From assembly GCA_905250125.1 (NCBI GenBank), contig CAJNOL010000160.1, forward strand, positions 158,180-222,179: a stretch of DNA of 64,000 bases. Direction: 5' to 3'. Below the pieces are notes generated by a model. That model did not search any database. It was not told the DNA's origin and saw nothing but the letters and a program-made list of their open reading frames with translations. The DNA is from Rotaria sordida. Its lineage: Eukaryota; Rotifera; Eurotatoria; Philodinida; Philodinidae. This document shows positions 22,501 to 34,843 of the stretch, piece by piece (position 1 is the stretch's first letter; every line of letters begins with the position of its first letter). A program made the position numbers and the translations under genes.

Positions 22501-24258
22501 TTGTTAAACTGTCCTAATAACACAATCAATTCGTCTAAAAGCACTGTGACAAGCAGTTTTCCGTGCTAAACTATCTGCTTAACTTTAATCATGAGTATTT
22601 GATTACAAATATTTTTAATAAGAATTACACGAATACGAGTATAAAATCTATTTTAGAAAAGAAATTTTATGTCTCGTTTTTCAAAATATAAAATTCTTGA
22701 ATTTATCTCGTTATAAAACCTATTGTTACCAATTATATTCATTCTCACCCTTCTATGAAGTTAATCGAGCACTAACCAGTTTTCAGTCTGACGAAAGTAA
22801 TCTTTTACATGGGCTTATCCCATTATGAGTCCACCCTAAGCTGTAATACTGTCTTCACCACTACAAAAGGTATATATGTATATATACAAGAGTGCGGCAA
22901 CTATAGGAACTCACTAGAGAGTACATACATGATTCATACAGAAAACAAGAGAAACAAAACGAATATATCTGAATATGCAAATTCTCTTAGCGATTCTATG
23001 CCTCCACTCATCATGACGAATTGAATAGTAAAATAGTCTCAAGCAAAAAAGCGATTCGACAGCTGCCAATGTTCCCTCATGCATTCCATTCTACTACAAA
23101 ATCCTTTTTTTTTATCAATGATATATCCAAATGTATTTTAATTATTTTTAAACAAAGACATCATCTATTCTCAATTCGAATAAATAAAATTTTTCTTTTT
23201 TAGTTCTTCTCACAACTGATGTTGATAATAAAACACCTGATGTTGATTCTCTTCAATCAACACTTTCTCATGAATTATATGAAATACTTTCAGCTTTATC
23301 ACATGCTTGTCAATTAATTAATGTTATTGCATTTTATCTTCATATTGCTTTACCATTTCGTTTACATCAATTGTAAGAAAATTAATATTTTAATTAATTT
23401 TATAATAATTAAACAAAACAAAAAAACACCTAACAAAAATTTTTTTTAGGGAATTTAATAGCGATAATTTAACAACAGATCGTCTTCGTGGTGATATTGC
23501 GAAATTAAATGCAAATATCGTTACTAGTTGTATATCACAAGATATACCAATCGAAAATACAAATGTAACACATACACTTGAAAATTTATTAAAATTACTT
23601 ACATTTAAACGGTACCGTAGCCGGTTAGTTAATTTTTTTTTTTTTATTAATCATTTATTGTGAAACATGATCTAAATGGAATGTTGAAGTATAGAAGTAA
23701 ATATTTGAACCTTTCCAACAGGCCATGACAAACGCTAGTCAGAGACCATCAAAGATGACTTAGTTAAAATAATCTCTCTGTGATTAACAAGAGCAGTTAT
23801 ATCATGTTTCACATTTTAATCCGGTGAGATTTGTGCTAATAGCTTTCTTTTTTGTTTTACTTAAATCAGACCAAAGCCAGTTGTATATTCTCAACAATAT
23901 ATTGACATGATGGACGAAGAAGTTAATGAAATAAGTCGAGCCTATGTTACTGATTATTGGTTTGACGATGTTGAAAAAGATGTAATTGATCTTTTAAATA
24001 ATGACGAATGGGAAACAATACCACAAGGTAAATGAAAAAAAAATAAATTTATTTATTTATTTATTTAATTTTTTTTTGTCATTTAATCAAATAGATTATC
24101 TCATACCAGATGATCCATCAATTCATGAACGTATTAATTCATTACCATCATCATCTAGTCAACAACATCAATCAGTTATGAGTGGTTCAATTGATTATTT
24201 GAGAAATCGAGGCTCAAATCTTTTCAATTCAGTTTTTCGTAGTTTCGCAAGACCATAA
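19537..24258 (+). CDS. ATG14: ATG14/Barkor, autophagy-specific subunit of the class III PI3-kinase complex
   Basis: ATG14 brings the Beclin 1-VPS34 complex to autophagosome formation sites. Ten exons: 19537-19946, 20007-20069, 20133-20175, 21403-21484, 21536-21773, 21832-21998, 23204-23372, 23450-23623, 23870-24027, 24095-24258; all junctions are in frame, total 555 aa. Paired CxxC motifs (C70/C73, C84/C87) match the N-terminal zinc-binding region. A long coiled coil follows (exons 2-5) and ends in VFPIEHI. KLNANIVTSCISQDIP and HTLENLLKLL are strong family blocks. NDEWETIPQDY and the end SLFNSVFRSFARP resemble the membrane-binding tail, here shown only in part. Exon 3 could instead end at 20154. 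Intron 3 carries a foldback element. Confidence 0.9.
20568..21130. repeat. foldback element, family B copy 1 (ATG14 intron 3)
   Basis: AATCACTTTTGAGTTAGGAC (about 20570) is mirrored by GACTCAAAAGTGATTCATC near 21115. Inner pairs include GACGGTATTTTTTAAGTCAA with TTGACTTAAAAACTACCGTC, and CAAGTCTTTTCATGT with ACATGAAAAGACCTG. The centre is near 20850. Blocks of the left arm match the 42.2-kb element in POLR3B (ATGTGCATC..GTAGA/GATAGA..CTCTAATGAGC). Confidence 0.8.
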
Positions 24259-24445
24259 AATTTGTTTTGTTTTTTCTCTTTCTTTTTTTTTTAAACGGTG
24301 CTGGTGTTTTTCTTTTCTAAAATGTAATATTCTATACCTCTATGTATCTGGACATAACATTTTCTTTTTTCTTTTTAAATTTATTCGAGACGATAAAAAA
24401 CGAAACAAAACATAAAAATTCAAATCAGTAATTTTTTTCTTTTGC

Positions 24446-24447
24446 AG
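24446..24447 (+). promoter_or_regulatory. candidate trans-splice acceptor upstream of PREB
   Basis: TTTTTTTCTTTTGCAG ends nine bases before the PREB start codon and 189 bases after the ATG14 stop codon. It looks like a strong 3' splice site with no visible 5' partner exon nearby. Confidence 0.5.
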
Positions 24448-24456
24448 ATAAACATC

Positions 24457-26668
24457 ATGTCATCAAATTTAACTTCATCATATTTTCTACAAGAAATGGC
24501 TTATCCACCATATTGTATTCAACCATTAAAATCTTGGGGTATGATTGCAATTGGAGGTGGAGGTGGTACAGCTAAAACTGGTGTTACAAATGCTGTTGAT
24601 TTAAAATGGGTTTATTTAAATCAATCATCAGATCCAACTAATAATAAATGTTCAATACAAAATGTTAATAGTTTTACACAACATGATAGTGTTATGCGAA
24701 TGGTTTCATTACGTAAACAACATGAATATCTTATATTAGCATTGAATCGTCAATTAAAAGTTATTATGCTTAAAGCATCACAACGTGATGCTGACAATGG
24801 ATTAGCAATGATGAATGTTTTACCACCTCCAACACCACATATTCAAGATACTATACCTAGTGTTCCAGTACAAAGAAATGTACGTCGACGACATAATTCA
24901 TCAACATCATCAATACCAGATTCAATGAATATACAACATCGTTCAACAGTTGTACTTCATCGAAATGGACAAGCAACTGTTGAAGCTATTGGAAATACAA
25001 ATACAATTGTTCAATCACCAACTAATCGTTCAAATTCATTTAATTTTCAAGCAGGAATAGTAACAACAATGAATAATATTTATACAGTTCCAATACAAGA
25101 ACACGAATATGTTAATGCACTTGTAGTTTGTCCAGCTACACAATCCAAACTTTTTGTTGGTTAGTAAATAATATTTAGAACATATCAAAAGTAGTGACGA
25201 AGATATTTTAATTCCTTATAATAAAAAAAAAGCTTAAAGAAACTTTTTCTCTAAATTATCTGATAGTAAAAACAATACTCTGATGTTTGATCATTCTTTA
25301 ACTAATATTATAATAATAAAATTTCGATAAGACCTATCTGTTATGATATACTATGTCGTCTATTTGTCGGCAAAGTCAACATTTTATTGTGATTACTAAA
25401 AATACCAGCGGTTTGTTCTTATTATATCAGTTTTGAATTACAGCATGTTTTGTTCGATAATGGTGCAATTATTTCACCTGGTTTTATCTTTCGATTAATG
25501 AGTAATTTTTTATGGTGCTATCTATACTAAACAATCCAAACTCATAATATAAGCTAGGACAGTCAATATAGCTAGTATAGATGGCTCGAATGCGTTCACT
25601 ATTAAAGCGGAGCGTGATTTCGACTAAGATCTGACCTTTTTTCTAAGAGTTAAAAAAAATTCAAGCAGAAGAGCTGTAGTTAATCAATAGTTTTCTGCCG
25701 GTTGTCGCAACATGAAATGTGAGAGTAGTATTGGATCACATGTTGTCTTCGATGTGTATCCTTTTGTTCTCGTCTCCTCGAATGTCTAGTCATCTATATA
25801 TATATATATATTAGTGTATATAAAAAGTAATGATGGTAATTAAAAACCGTTCTAAGTATAATAAGTTTATTTTACAGGTGCAAGTGATGGTTCATTAACA
25901 ATCTATGAAATAATTTGGCCAGCTACATCATCATCAGATCGTTTAATACAATTAAAATTATTAACATCATTTACAGCACATAAGAAAGAAATTGATGATT
26001 TAGCTGTTGATCCATTTGGAACTTGGCTTATTAGTGTATCACGTGATTATCATGTTCAAATTCGTCAATGTACATCAGCATTTGATAAACATAATGAACT
26101 TGATTTATGTCAATTTGGTATGAATAAAACATCAAAAACACCAAAACCACTTTATCGTATTCGACATGTTCGTTTTGGTATTGTACCATCATCATCATCA
26201 TCAAATGCAACATATTATTTATATACAAGTCTTATACCTCAAGCTATTGTGGATAAATTAGTTAGTTATATTATTCAATGGACAGAAAATAAACAACATG
26301 AATTTATTGTTCGACAACGTAGGATGGTTTCATATGATCGAATCTCAGCTATAGCCGTTAGTAATTGTGGTCAATATATCTCTGTTGGTGATTCAGGTGG
26401 TTGTGTACGAATATATGCAAGTGATCGTTTAAAATTATTATATGAACATCAAGCACATTCCATATTTGTAACCGATTTAGCTTTTATGTTACGTGAAGAA
26501 AATTATTTATATGAAACAAGTGTATTAAGCATAAGTGCGGACAAAAATCTCTATGTACATAATGTACATCCGCCACAAACAAATATTTTTTCGGTTTCAT
26601 TTTTAATTGTTATGGGTCTTTTGTTGCTCTTTTTATTGTTATCACAAATTCGTTTTAGGTTTCATTAA
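24457..26668 (+). CDS. PREB: PREB/SEC12, Sar1 guanine nucleotide exchange factor
   Basis: SEC12 is an ER membrane WD40 protein that loads GTP on Sar1 to start COPII coat assembly. Exons 24457-25159 and 25878-26668 join as G|GT, giving 497 aa. GGGGGTAKTGVTN (residues 33-45) is the Sec12 glycine-rich K-loop. WD-like blades follow, for example FVGASDGSLTIYEI, IDDLAVDPFGTWLISVSRDY and ISVGDSGGCVRIY. A single hydrophobic span near the end (VSFLIVMGLLLLFLLLS) leaves a very short lumenal tail, IRFRFH. An insertion of about 80 residues (about 125-205) is polar and low in complexity. The protein is longer than vertebrate PREB (about 417 aa). The first in-frame ATG after the acceptor AG is used as start. 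Confidence 0.92.
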
Positions 26669-27316
26669 TTTTTTTTGTTTTCTTTTTTTTTTTGGTTTTG
26701 AAAATTTTACTATTTATTTAAGAGAAAAAAATAAAAATAAAAATAATATGGTATTGGGTTTTAGATCAGCATCTCATTACCGCCCATTCTACGATAGTCT
26801 AGTCATAATGGTTCACTATTTGATCGACTCAAGCCATGGCATTCATTCATCTACGGTATGTTTTTAATAAATTTCTTTCTGTCAAGATTACTAAAATATA
26901 TAACTTGATTTATATGATAAGATAATAAATTGTTCTGTTCAACTTTTAATATTTTATAGAGAGAGAGGGTGAAATATGGCTCACAGTATTTTGAATGTAA
27001 CTGTGAAAAATTCGAATTAGTACAAATATGAATATCATCTAATTATGACAAGTTGATTTGAATAGAATCCTTCATAACTATATTTATAACATCATATTTG
27101 AAAGAGGAGTAGGTTACTTTTATGTATCTACTTAATTGAAGCTCAACCTCAATTTTCGATCTGAAAAACGAATAGAATTTGTATTCTAATTTGAATGTTT
27201 GAGTTCGATCTCAATCGTCAAAATCATTCTCTTGAGTTTAATATCATTTCTGAAATTCGAATAGTTTGAGTTGATCACAAATGAGCCTCCAAAATAAGGT
27301 GCAGGTAATTCAAACT
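26669..27316. other. intergenic region
   Basis: A/T-rich 3' flank of PREB. Several short stretches of low complexity but no coding signal. Confidence 0.5.
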
Positions 27317-27902
27317 TCGAGTAAAAATGTTTTTTTGCCTTCTTTTTATATCATTTGATAGATTTTTAGTTGATGATCACGAATATCTACTTTTTAGCCT
27401 TAGCAAAAACTTCTTTCCGGTCGAAAAATACGAAATACTCGAGAGGTGTCATTTTTCAAGAAAAATGCATCCTTTCGTGAAATGTGCAAAATTTTCTATT
27501 TTATTCTTTTTTTTCCTTCTGAAAATAACTTTTTCAGATTCAGCATCAAAAACTGAATCTGGAAAAGTTTTTGAATCGGCTCTAGATCCAAAACTGTATT
27601 GGTGNNNNNNNNNNCACCAATACAGTTTTGGATCTAGAGCCGATTCAAAAACTTTTCCAGATTCAGTTTTTGATGCTGAATCTGAAAAAGTTATTTTCAG
27701 AAGGAAAAAAAAGAATAAAATAGAAAATTTTGCACATTTCACGAAAGGATGCATTTTTCTTGAAAAATGACACCTCTCGAGTATTTCGTATTTTTCGACC
27801 GGAAAGAAGTTCTTGCTGAGGCTAAAAAGTAGATATTCGTGATCATCAACTAAAAATCTATCAAATGATATAAAAAGAAGGCAAAAAAACATTTTTACTC
27901 GA
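27317..27902. repeat. near-perfect 0.6-kb palindrome with an N-filled apex
   Basis: Left arm 27317-27604 and right arm 27615-27902 are reverse complements with very few differences; for example the left TAGCCTTAGCAAAAACTTC against TAGCCTCAGCAAGAACTTC read from the right arm. Ten Ns (27605-27614) fill the apex, flanked by ACTGTATTGGTG and its complement. Mirrored ORFs of 147 codons on both strands are a by-product. It may be a recent foldback element whose tip could not be assembled, or an assembly foldback. Confidence 0.85.
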
Positions 27903-28263
27903 AATTCGCTTTGCCGACACCTTACAAAATACCATTGACAAATATTCTACGACAGAGACATAGTATTTAAAGACCAGCAACAGAAATACAGATAATAAAA
28001 GATGCTTTCCAACTCATGATGACCCAGAAAATGATTCTTCTCCTGGTACGAGAAGCCAATCGGATGTAATGCACTTCGCCGAAAATCGTTTCGTCGAAAG
28101 ACTCGTTTGTCACTTTAGACTGTTCGAACCCCCCTTAATTTTTATACTGGCTTGTTAAGCATGAAGAGGCCAACTCATTTTGCCCACACCCACACCTTTG
28201 AAGTGCCCTGCGTGACCACAAAATGTTTTCGATGAAGTGCTTTTCGGCGAAGAGCATACTTAC

Positions 28264-28733
28264 CATGTCGACCGAATGAATCAGATAATAGCAACATATT
28301 CGTGCAAATGGAAAACGACACGTTGATCAACGACTTTCTTTTTCAATATGGTCGACGTTATTGGGATTTCCGCTTTTAATGTGTGGATCAGCAAAAATCC
28401 ACAATGGAACGACGGAAAGCGCCACCGCTGACATTTATTTTTGTTCCAATTATGTTGTGATCTCGTTAATGATCACTTGAGTTGACGATATCAACAACCA
28501 TAAAGAATGCAAAGGAATATTCGACTCGCTTTGCAAGCTATTGGACTACTTCTTAATACCTAACTACCTGATATAATACTAGTCAGCGGTATAAAGCAAC
28601 GTTGCCAACTTTATTGAAAAGAACGCAATTGAAAAGTCATCAGCCGCTGTGCATCTTGTCATGCTCCTTGTTGTCTAAATCATCACAAGGTCATTTGTAA
28701 TAAATGCTGCGAGACATTTACAGAATGAAAGCG
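28264..28733 (+). pseudogene. piggyBac-type transposase relic
   Basis: One frame (28264-28431) reads HVDRMNQIIATYSCKWKTTR, a TGA, then STTFFFNMVDVIGISAFNVW and ISKNPQWNDGKRHR before another stop. This is the conserved C-terminal catalytic block of piggyBac transposases (VDxMxQ..Y..KR..RWP...FFNMIDV..NA.V.W...P....KRHR); the first stop replaces the expected tryptophan. Further on, in shifted frames, MQRNIRLALQAIG and a cysteine/histidine motif CASCHAPCCLNHHKVICNKC (28649-28708) match the linker and C-terminal zinc finger. At least two stops and frame shifts show it is dead. The surrounding 27.9-29.0 kb is less AT-rich than its neighbours. Confidence 0.72.
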
Positions 28734-28889
28734 AATAATGACAGTTTTTAGAAAAAAAAAGAAGGAATAGTAGAACTAACAATAACAGCATTCCTTTTTG
28801 TCGTTCTTGTAGTCAACTTCTCTACAGAGTCTCCACAGTCCTAACGTAATATAAGACTAACTTCGTGTCTCACACCTGTTTTATTCAAT

Positions 28890-28945
28890 CGGGGTCTGCA
28901 TGAATCCCAGGTTGACAACAAGTGTCGCTCTTTAAGGTTGCTATG
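28890..28945. repeat. dispersed repeat shared with 3932-3990
   Basis: GGGTCTGCATGAATCCCAGG followed by TTGACAACAAGTGTCGCTC aligns with GGTCCACAGGGGTTCCAGG and TGGATAACAAGTGGCAGTG near 3.95 kb. The family is unknown. Confidence 0.4.
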
Positions 28946-29300
28946 TCAAGGTTAAAACTACCAGTTAACCATGGAGCCGAATCCTTGTAAACATTTGTTA
29001 ATCTCATCGAGATCTACTCGTGATCATAATATGAAGTCGAACATCATCCGACAGTTGAATATAGTCCTTTATTGATGAAGTGAAATCTTTTTCATTTATT
29101 TATTTATTTATTTTCTAGATCGTAATTCCACGATGTTTGACTACATTCTAGCCAAAACGTCAACAGCATTTACGCAGCACTAATTGTATTTCTGTTTTTT
29201 CTGCATCATTTGAATAAAATGTTCAATTTATTTCTTTGTTTTGTTTTCTTTGATATATTTTGATCAATATGAATAATGTTTTTGTTTCTTGTTCTTCAAG

Positions 29301-30060
29301 ATGTCAGCTGAAACAGATAAATTACGAAATAATCTTCATGCTCAACTTGAACGATTACTTGATCAATTAACTGATTTAGATCAAAGTAAAGATGATATGG
29401 ATGAAAATGAATATAATGAAGCAAGACAAGATACAGTTGATCAATTAGAAGAATTTAGTAAATCATTAGAAAAAATGAAAAGTGGTGAAGGTGGTTTATC
29501 ATTACTTGATGAAGTACAACGAATTCAAAATGTATGTAAAACCAAAAAAAAATAAAAAATAAAAAATATATTCATAGATATTTTCTTTATCCTAGGCTAT
29601 TAAATGTGCTATAAGTCAAGCATTCCATACACCTGAAGTTATTCGATTTTTTGCTAAAAAACAACCAGTTCAATTACGAAATCATTTAGCTGAAGTAAAT
29701 ATTGATTTTTTTTACGGAAAAAAAAAGATTTTTATTTTCATGAAAAAAACAAAAATTCTAGATTGAACGAGATACAAAAATTGGTAAAATAAATGGTGCT
29801 GAAGGTGCTCGACAAAAAAAAGAAATTCTTGATGCACTTAAAAAACTTGGAGAACCATTGACAATTGATGAAGAAATGTATTTAAAACAATATTCTGAAG
29901 GTGGTAATATACATTTTGCTAAAATGAATGATACATCAGGTAGAATAATTCGTTTAATATAATAGATTAAAAAATTATTTTTATTGTTATAGGTGTTAAT
30001 GTTAATGCTTTATCAGCTGTTGCAGCAAAACAAATCGAAAATGCTCGAGCTCCTCGATAG
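29301..30060 (+). CDS. LZIC: LZIC (leucine zipper and ICAT-domain protein)
   Basis: Exons 29301-29531, 29596-29694, 29762-29939 and 29993-30060 give 191 aa, against 190 for human LZIC. The N-terminal half (LRNNLHAQLERLLDQLTDLD and following) is a coiled coil. The second half has the ICAT-like block AIKCAISQAFHTPEVIRFFA, KKQPVQLRNHLAEIERD and KKEILDALKKLGEPLTIDE, all highly typical of LZIC. The ICAT fold binds beta-catenin in CTNNBIP1; LZIC itself is linked to DNA-damage responses and its partner is not settled. The ATG directly follows an acceptor-like TTCTTCAAG, so the mRNA leader may be trans-spliced. Introns are 53-67 nt. Confidence 0.93.
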
Positions 30061-33000
30061 TAATAATTTTTAATATTTTGGTTTCTATTGTTTTAATTTT
30101 TTTAAGATTAACTTTTGTAATACAACAATATAATTTCTTTTCTTTTGCAATACAATCAACTTTTTTTTCGATTAAATAAAATTATTATAATTTGTTATCA
30201 AAGAATAAATAGTCAGTTCTTGTTAATGACTGTATTTTTAAAATAACGGACAGGGGAGAGACACGTAAAAATGTGTTTTTCAATTCTCTTTTGACTTTAA
30301 AAGTTTAATCTAATTGAGTCATATATAAAACGAATGATCATGAGTTACTGATCATTTTTTGGATGTTAACATCGATGCATTTAATTCGATCATAGTTATG
30401 AAGAGGATTTAATCTACATGTAAAAAGTCTTTGCACAAAATGCTTAGAATTTGTTACTGACTTACGATGCGTCAGCTGTAAGCAAATATTTAAATAAATC
30501 AAAAATATTATTTGTACTGAGTAAATTAGACTTTTGTCTGTTATTCATAACTTATCAAAATGAGACTTTAAGATAGCTTTGACTTTCTAGTGTTGCACAG
30601 AATTTAATTTCCTACTAAATCATACATTGTAGTCAGCTAAAAATTAAAAAAAAGAGAATAAAATTCGATATACCCTTTTCGAACACAGTTGCTTCTTTCC
30701 AATTCATATATTTCGAATCCAAATAGATTTCGATCGTTTGTAGTAATATGTAAACAAAGAGAAACAAATTGGGTATTTGATATAGCAAGCCTCGTTCTAC
30801 AACCTAATGTATGAAAATATTTTCCTATAGTTTGAATTGAGATAAATACAAAACTGAACTATATGAAGAATTTTGTACAAGTGTCGTTTTTGACCTCTGT
30901 CACAGCTTTTTTCTCAATAAACTAACTTTAAAGTAGAATAAGAAATTCTGAATATATAGTGACAAACAGTATGAAATTTTGATTCTAGCTGATTACCTTT
31001 GATTCTCTCCAAAGATTTACAAGACAACGAAAATAGATCAGACATGTTGTGCAAAGACTTTTCACGACATATTAAATGATCAATTAGTTACTGATATTAG
31101 CCAGCAATGTAAGCATTTGTTTGATAGAAAATAAATAAAGGTGAAATATGTTTAAAAATTATACTGATGGATCTTTATTCAGGTTACATTTTTATAATAG
31201 ATACTATTCATTTAGAATAATGTTTTGAATCTATTAGAACATGATACAAATCTTCCATTGCTTATATTTTGAGTTTGACATACCCATGTGAATTCAATTT
31301 GCCGTTTAATTAATGAAGCTTCCTTCGCATTGAGGTCATTTCCTAATTAATAGAACTTTTCAAATGCTACAAACTAATTTTTTATGATCTAAAAAAGTGG
31401 ATCATCTAACAAAGCCATTAGTCTACTATTCGTGAGACCTAGTTTTCAACTTTTTCGATGGTTTTCATGTAGAATAAGACCCATTTCACTTTTATTTGGA
31501 ATCAGTACAAAAAATTGAGTCGATCCTATATATGTTTCAAACTTTTTGTGCGACTTTTCTTTTTCTGATCAAATTTTTACTCCTTGACTTGTTCTCAAGG
31601 TATGAAAACAAATGAATCTAATCAAAACAAATTTTTTATTATTTAGTAACCTGTTCTTTTGTTCTAAAATATGATTTTGCAAGTTTAGAATTTGCTTTCC
31701 ACTACTATAATGACATTTTAATTAAATTAATTTTTTCATATATCTTCGAGGGAAGTGCCAGGTGTGAAAATTTGATTAAGAAAAAAGTCGCACAAAAATT
31801 TTGAAACATGTATAAATCAACTCAGTTTTTTGTATTGATTTCAAATAAAAGTGAAATGGATATTATTCTGCTCGAAAACCATCGAAAATTGGGTCTCACA
31901 AATAGTGGACTAAGGACTTTATTAGGTGGTCCATTTTTTTTTAAAGAGTACAAAGCAATTTGGTTTATAGCATTTGAAAAGCTCTATCAATTGTTCACAG
32001 TTATGATTAGTAGACGACTCAATTAGATTGAACTTTGAAAATCGAAAGAAGTCAAAATACATTTTTATGCACTTCCTGCTCTTTATAGTAGAAAGTAATT
32101 AAGCTATTGAAAAACTGAAAAAGAAAATTCTTAATATTCAAAATGTGAAGTGTTTCTGAAAGATTTTACTTGAACATTTCTTTTATACAAAATTAAACAT
32201 CATTTTACAGGCAAACGACACTGAATGAAAGGTTGTTTCTGTCATGTCTAGTGCAAAAATAAGAGAATGATAGGAACTAGTTATCATATTCAGTACAAAT
32301 ATGAAACAGAATTTCAAAGAAATATAAACCAATTCTATTTATTATCATCAACTTAATGAAACATTTTATGATCAATTTTCGATGTTTTTTCATATTTCTA
32401 TTATGTATGTAAATCGATGAACATTAAACAGAATCAATAAAATTAATTGAGAAAATTGTTTCTAAATGAATGCAAATTTTGTTTTTAGTGAAAAGAAAAT
32501 TAATGCAACCGAAACAACAACACGTATCTAATAATTTATATGACAAGAATTATATATTATTATTAGATCCACTATTACTCTTTAAAACAAATCACACATT
32601 ATCCTACATTAGAAATTATTTTCAAGTCATGTATCCATCGAATAATAACAAGGCTCTGATTTGATTCTATACATTGACTTATTCCATAGCGTGAATTTTA
32701 TCATACAGATATATCATCTAATGATTTGAATTATAACATAGATTTCAGGGAAAAAAATATTGATTTAGATGATACATCAAAATATCAACTATTGATTGTA
32801 ATGAATAAAAGTCTCTGTCCTACTCAATCTCAACTATTATAAGTCCTAGAGATCTGAAAACTTGTTTGAACATACATACTTTACCCATAATGCAGATCAA
32901 CGGCAAAAGTCTGCCTTGATTATTTAAGAAAGCAGAGAATCATCATAGATGACGATGGACAGCGCCTATTACCGCTTTGAACTTTGTGACTCTGGAAAAC

Positions 33001-34843
33001 AACAGTTTTGTAGATTTATCAACAACTCACTATCTGATATTATGTTCGAGCTATCTACACAATTGATTTCATAGAAGTTTATGATTCCTTTCTAGGACTG
33101 TTCACAGTTTCCTATAACAATCGGTATGGGAAAAATTCATCTGCTACTGTATAAAATTAGGATTTATTAATAATTTAGCGGATAAAGCTCAAACTCTTCG
33201 AATAGCTTCTTCTATAGTTGGAAATTACTGTTCATTAGTTTTAGAAACCAATTTTATATTGATGAAAAATAACAAAGCTATAACCATCATATTGATAATG
33301 CAAACCTATCAGAGACATTCAAAGACACGATTATTTGAGCAAATCAACTTCTTTTTTAACTAAGGAAAATCTGTGACTGTAAAAATATCAAGAATTAATC
33401 TAATATTTAATAATAAAAACAACGCAAAATTTAGTGAACAACCTCTGGACAGATTCATTGAACTACATTCTTGGTAGAGTATCAAATTTATTCTGTTAAA
33501 ATTTCATTATTAAAACATTTCTCTTTTTATTTATTATTGACATTCTTTGATAATAATTGCTAATGTACTTCTCGGTCAAAGACAATGTCCTTTTATTAAA
33601 TTGTTGTATACTTTGTCGATGTAACAACAGAATAAATTTAACGTCAAATTAGAAGTTTTGTTTACATAGAAAGAAATATAGTCTAAATAATTGATTCAAT
33701 ATTCTAGGACAGATCTTATGATTAAAAGATAAAATAATCTTAAATTGTCATTATTAAAATAAATTTGATTATGCGCTATTAATAAAGTATAAAATAATTT
33801 AACAAAAATAAATATTTTCTTCATTTAATAAATGTAAGAGAAAAAAGCTGTGACAAAAAAAACTGTTGATTGATTATTTGGCTTCGTAATCAACTTTATT
33901 CCCTGAAGTATCAATCGAAATAAAGTACCAATGATTGTCTTTGTATTACATCGTGATCTTTTATTAATTTAAACAAATTTAGGATCAAAATAAAAAGTGT
34001 TTCTACTTAATCAGGAGTTAACATCAACAACAATTACATATACATATATAATATATATATATAACAACAAGAGAATTATCCTAGAAAAGTCACAACGACT
34101 TGGATTAATGTAACTAATATTTAAATGTTTATGGCATGCATGAAAACATTGCTGGAAGAAGTTATGACATAAAGAAATAAAATGTATTAAAGCATTTAAT
34201 GAGAGAAAAAGAAAAAAAAAGGGAAATGCAATTTTTCCCTTACTCAAAATATGAACATTAGCTTTGTTCTATTGATGAAGAGAATAATTTGCTAGATATA
34301 TAATATTGGATAGAATTGAACAATATTCAATAAGAAATTTTATTGTAAAAGGTATTTAAAATTTTTGTAAACGAATCATAATAGGTATATTTGTAAGCAA
34401 AAAAAAACTGAATAAAAATAAAAAGACAGATTCAAAAGTTCATTGTTCATATATATATATATGAAATGCATTTTTTTATTGTTATGTGAAAATTATAAAT
34501 AACAATGACAAGTTCGAGAAGACTCGTTTATTATATAAATGAGATGAGTGACAATCGAGAAGCATGTTGTTGAAAGCCAATTACTTGCCTGTGGTAACGA
34601 CTAGTAAAATTTTCTTTTTCTTTCACTCTTTCTCTTGCTGTCTTACTAGTTAAACGATAATAGATAATAGAATAAAGAGAGTAAGTAGTTCTAAGAAGAG
34701 CATCGTCACCACTCTAGAAAACAAAGAAAAAGTAGGCGTCGTATGCTAGTTATATCTATTTCTATTTTTTTTTTTCGTTTAGACATTCACACTCGAAGAA
34801 TTGTTCGTTCAATTACTTAACAATACTGTTTAAAAATATAAGA
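30061..34843. other. long gene-free region with a foldback
   Basis: No supported coding exons on either strand over 4.8 kb. GTCTTTGCACAAAATG (about 30429) and CATGTTGTGCAAAGAC (about 31046) form a short inverted pair that may bound another decayed element. A long foldback lies at 31318-32030. ORFs at 31808 and 32470 are within repeats or lack context. An (AT)n run lies near 34045-34065. Confidence 0.5.
31318..32030. repeat. foldback element
   Basis: The left arm (about 31318-31560) and right arm (about 31790-32030) are imperfect complements. Pairs include CGATGGTTTTCATGTAGAAT with an ATTCTGCTCGAAAACCATCG block, TTTCACTTTTATTTGGAATCA with TGATTTCAAATAAAAGTGAAA, and TGTTTCAAACTTTTTGTGCGAC with GTCGCACAAAAATTTTGAAACATG. 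The loop is about 200 bp. An ORF at 31808-32026 is simply an arm. Confidence 0.8.

Noticed and set aside
27327..27892. Two mirrored 147-codon ORFs with unknown residues in the middle
   Set aside because: They are the same palindrome read on each strand, run through the N gap and have low-complexity translation. Not genes.
31808..32026. 72-codon ORF
   Set aside because: It is the right arm of a foldback element, not a gene.
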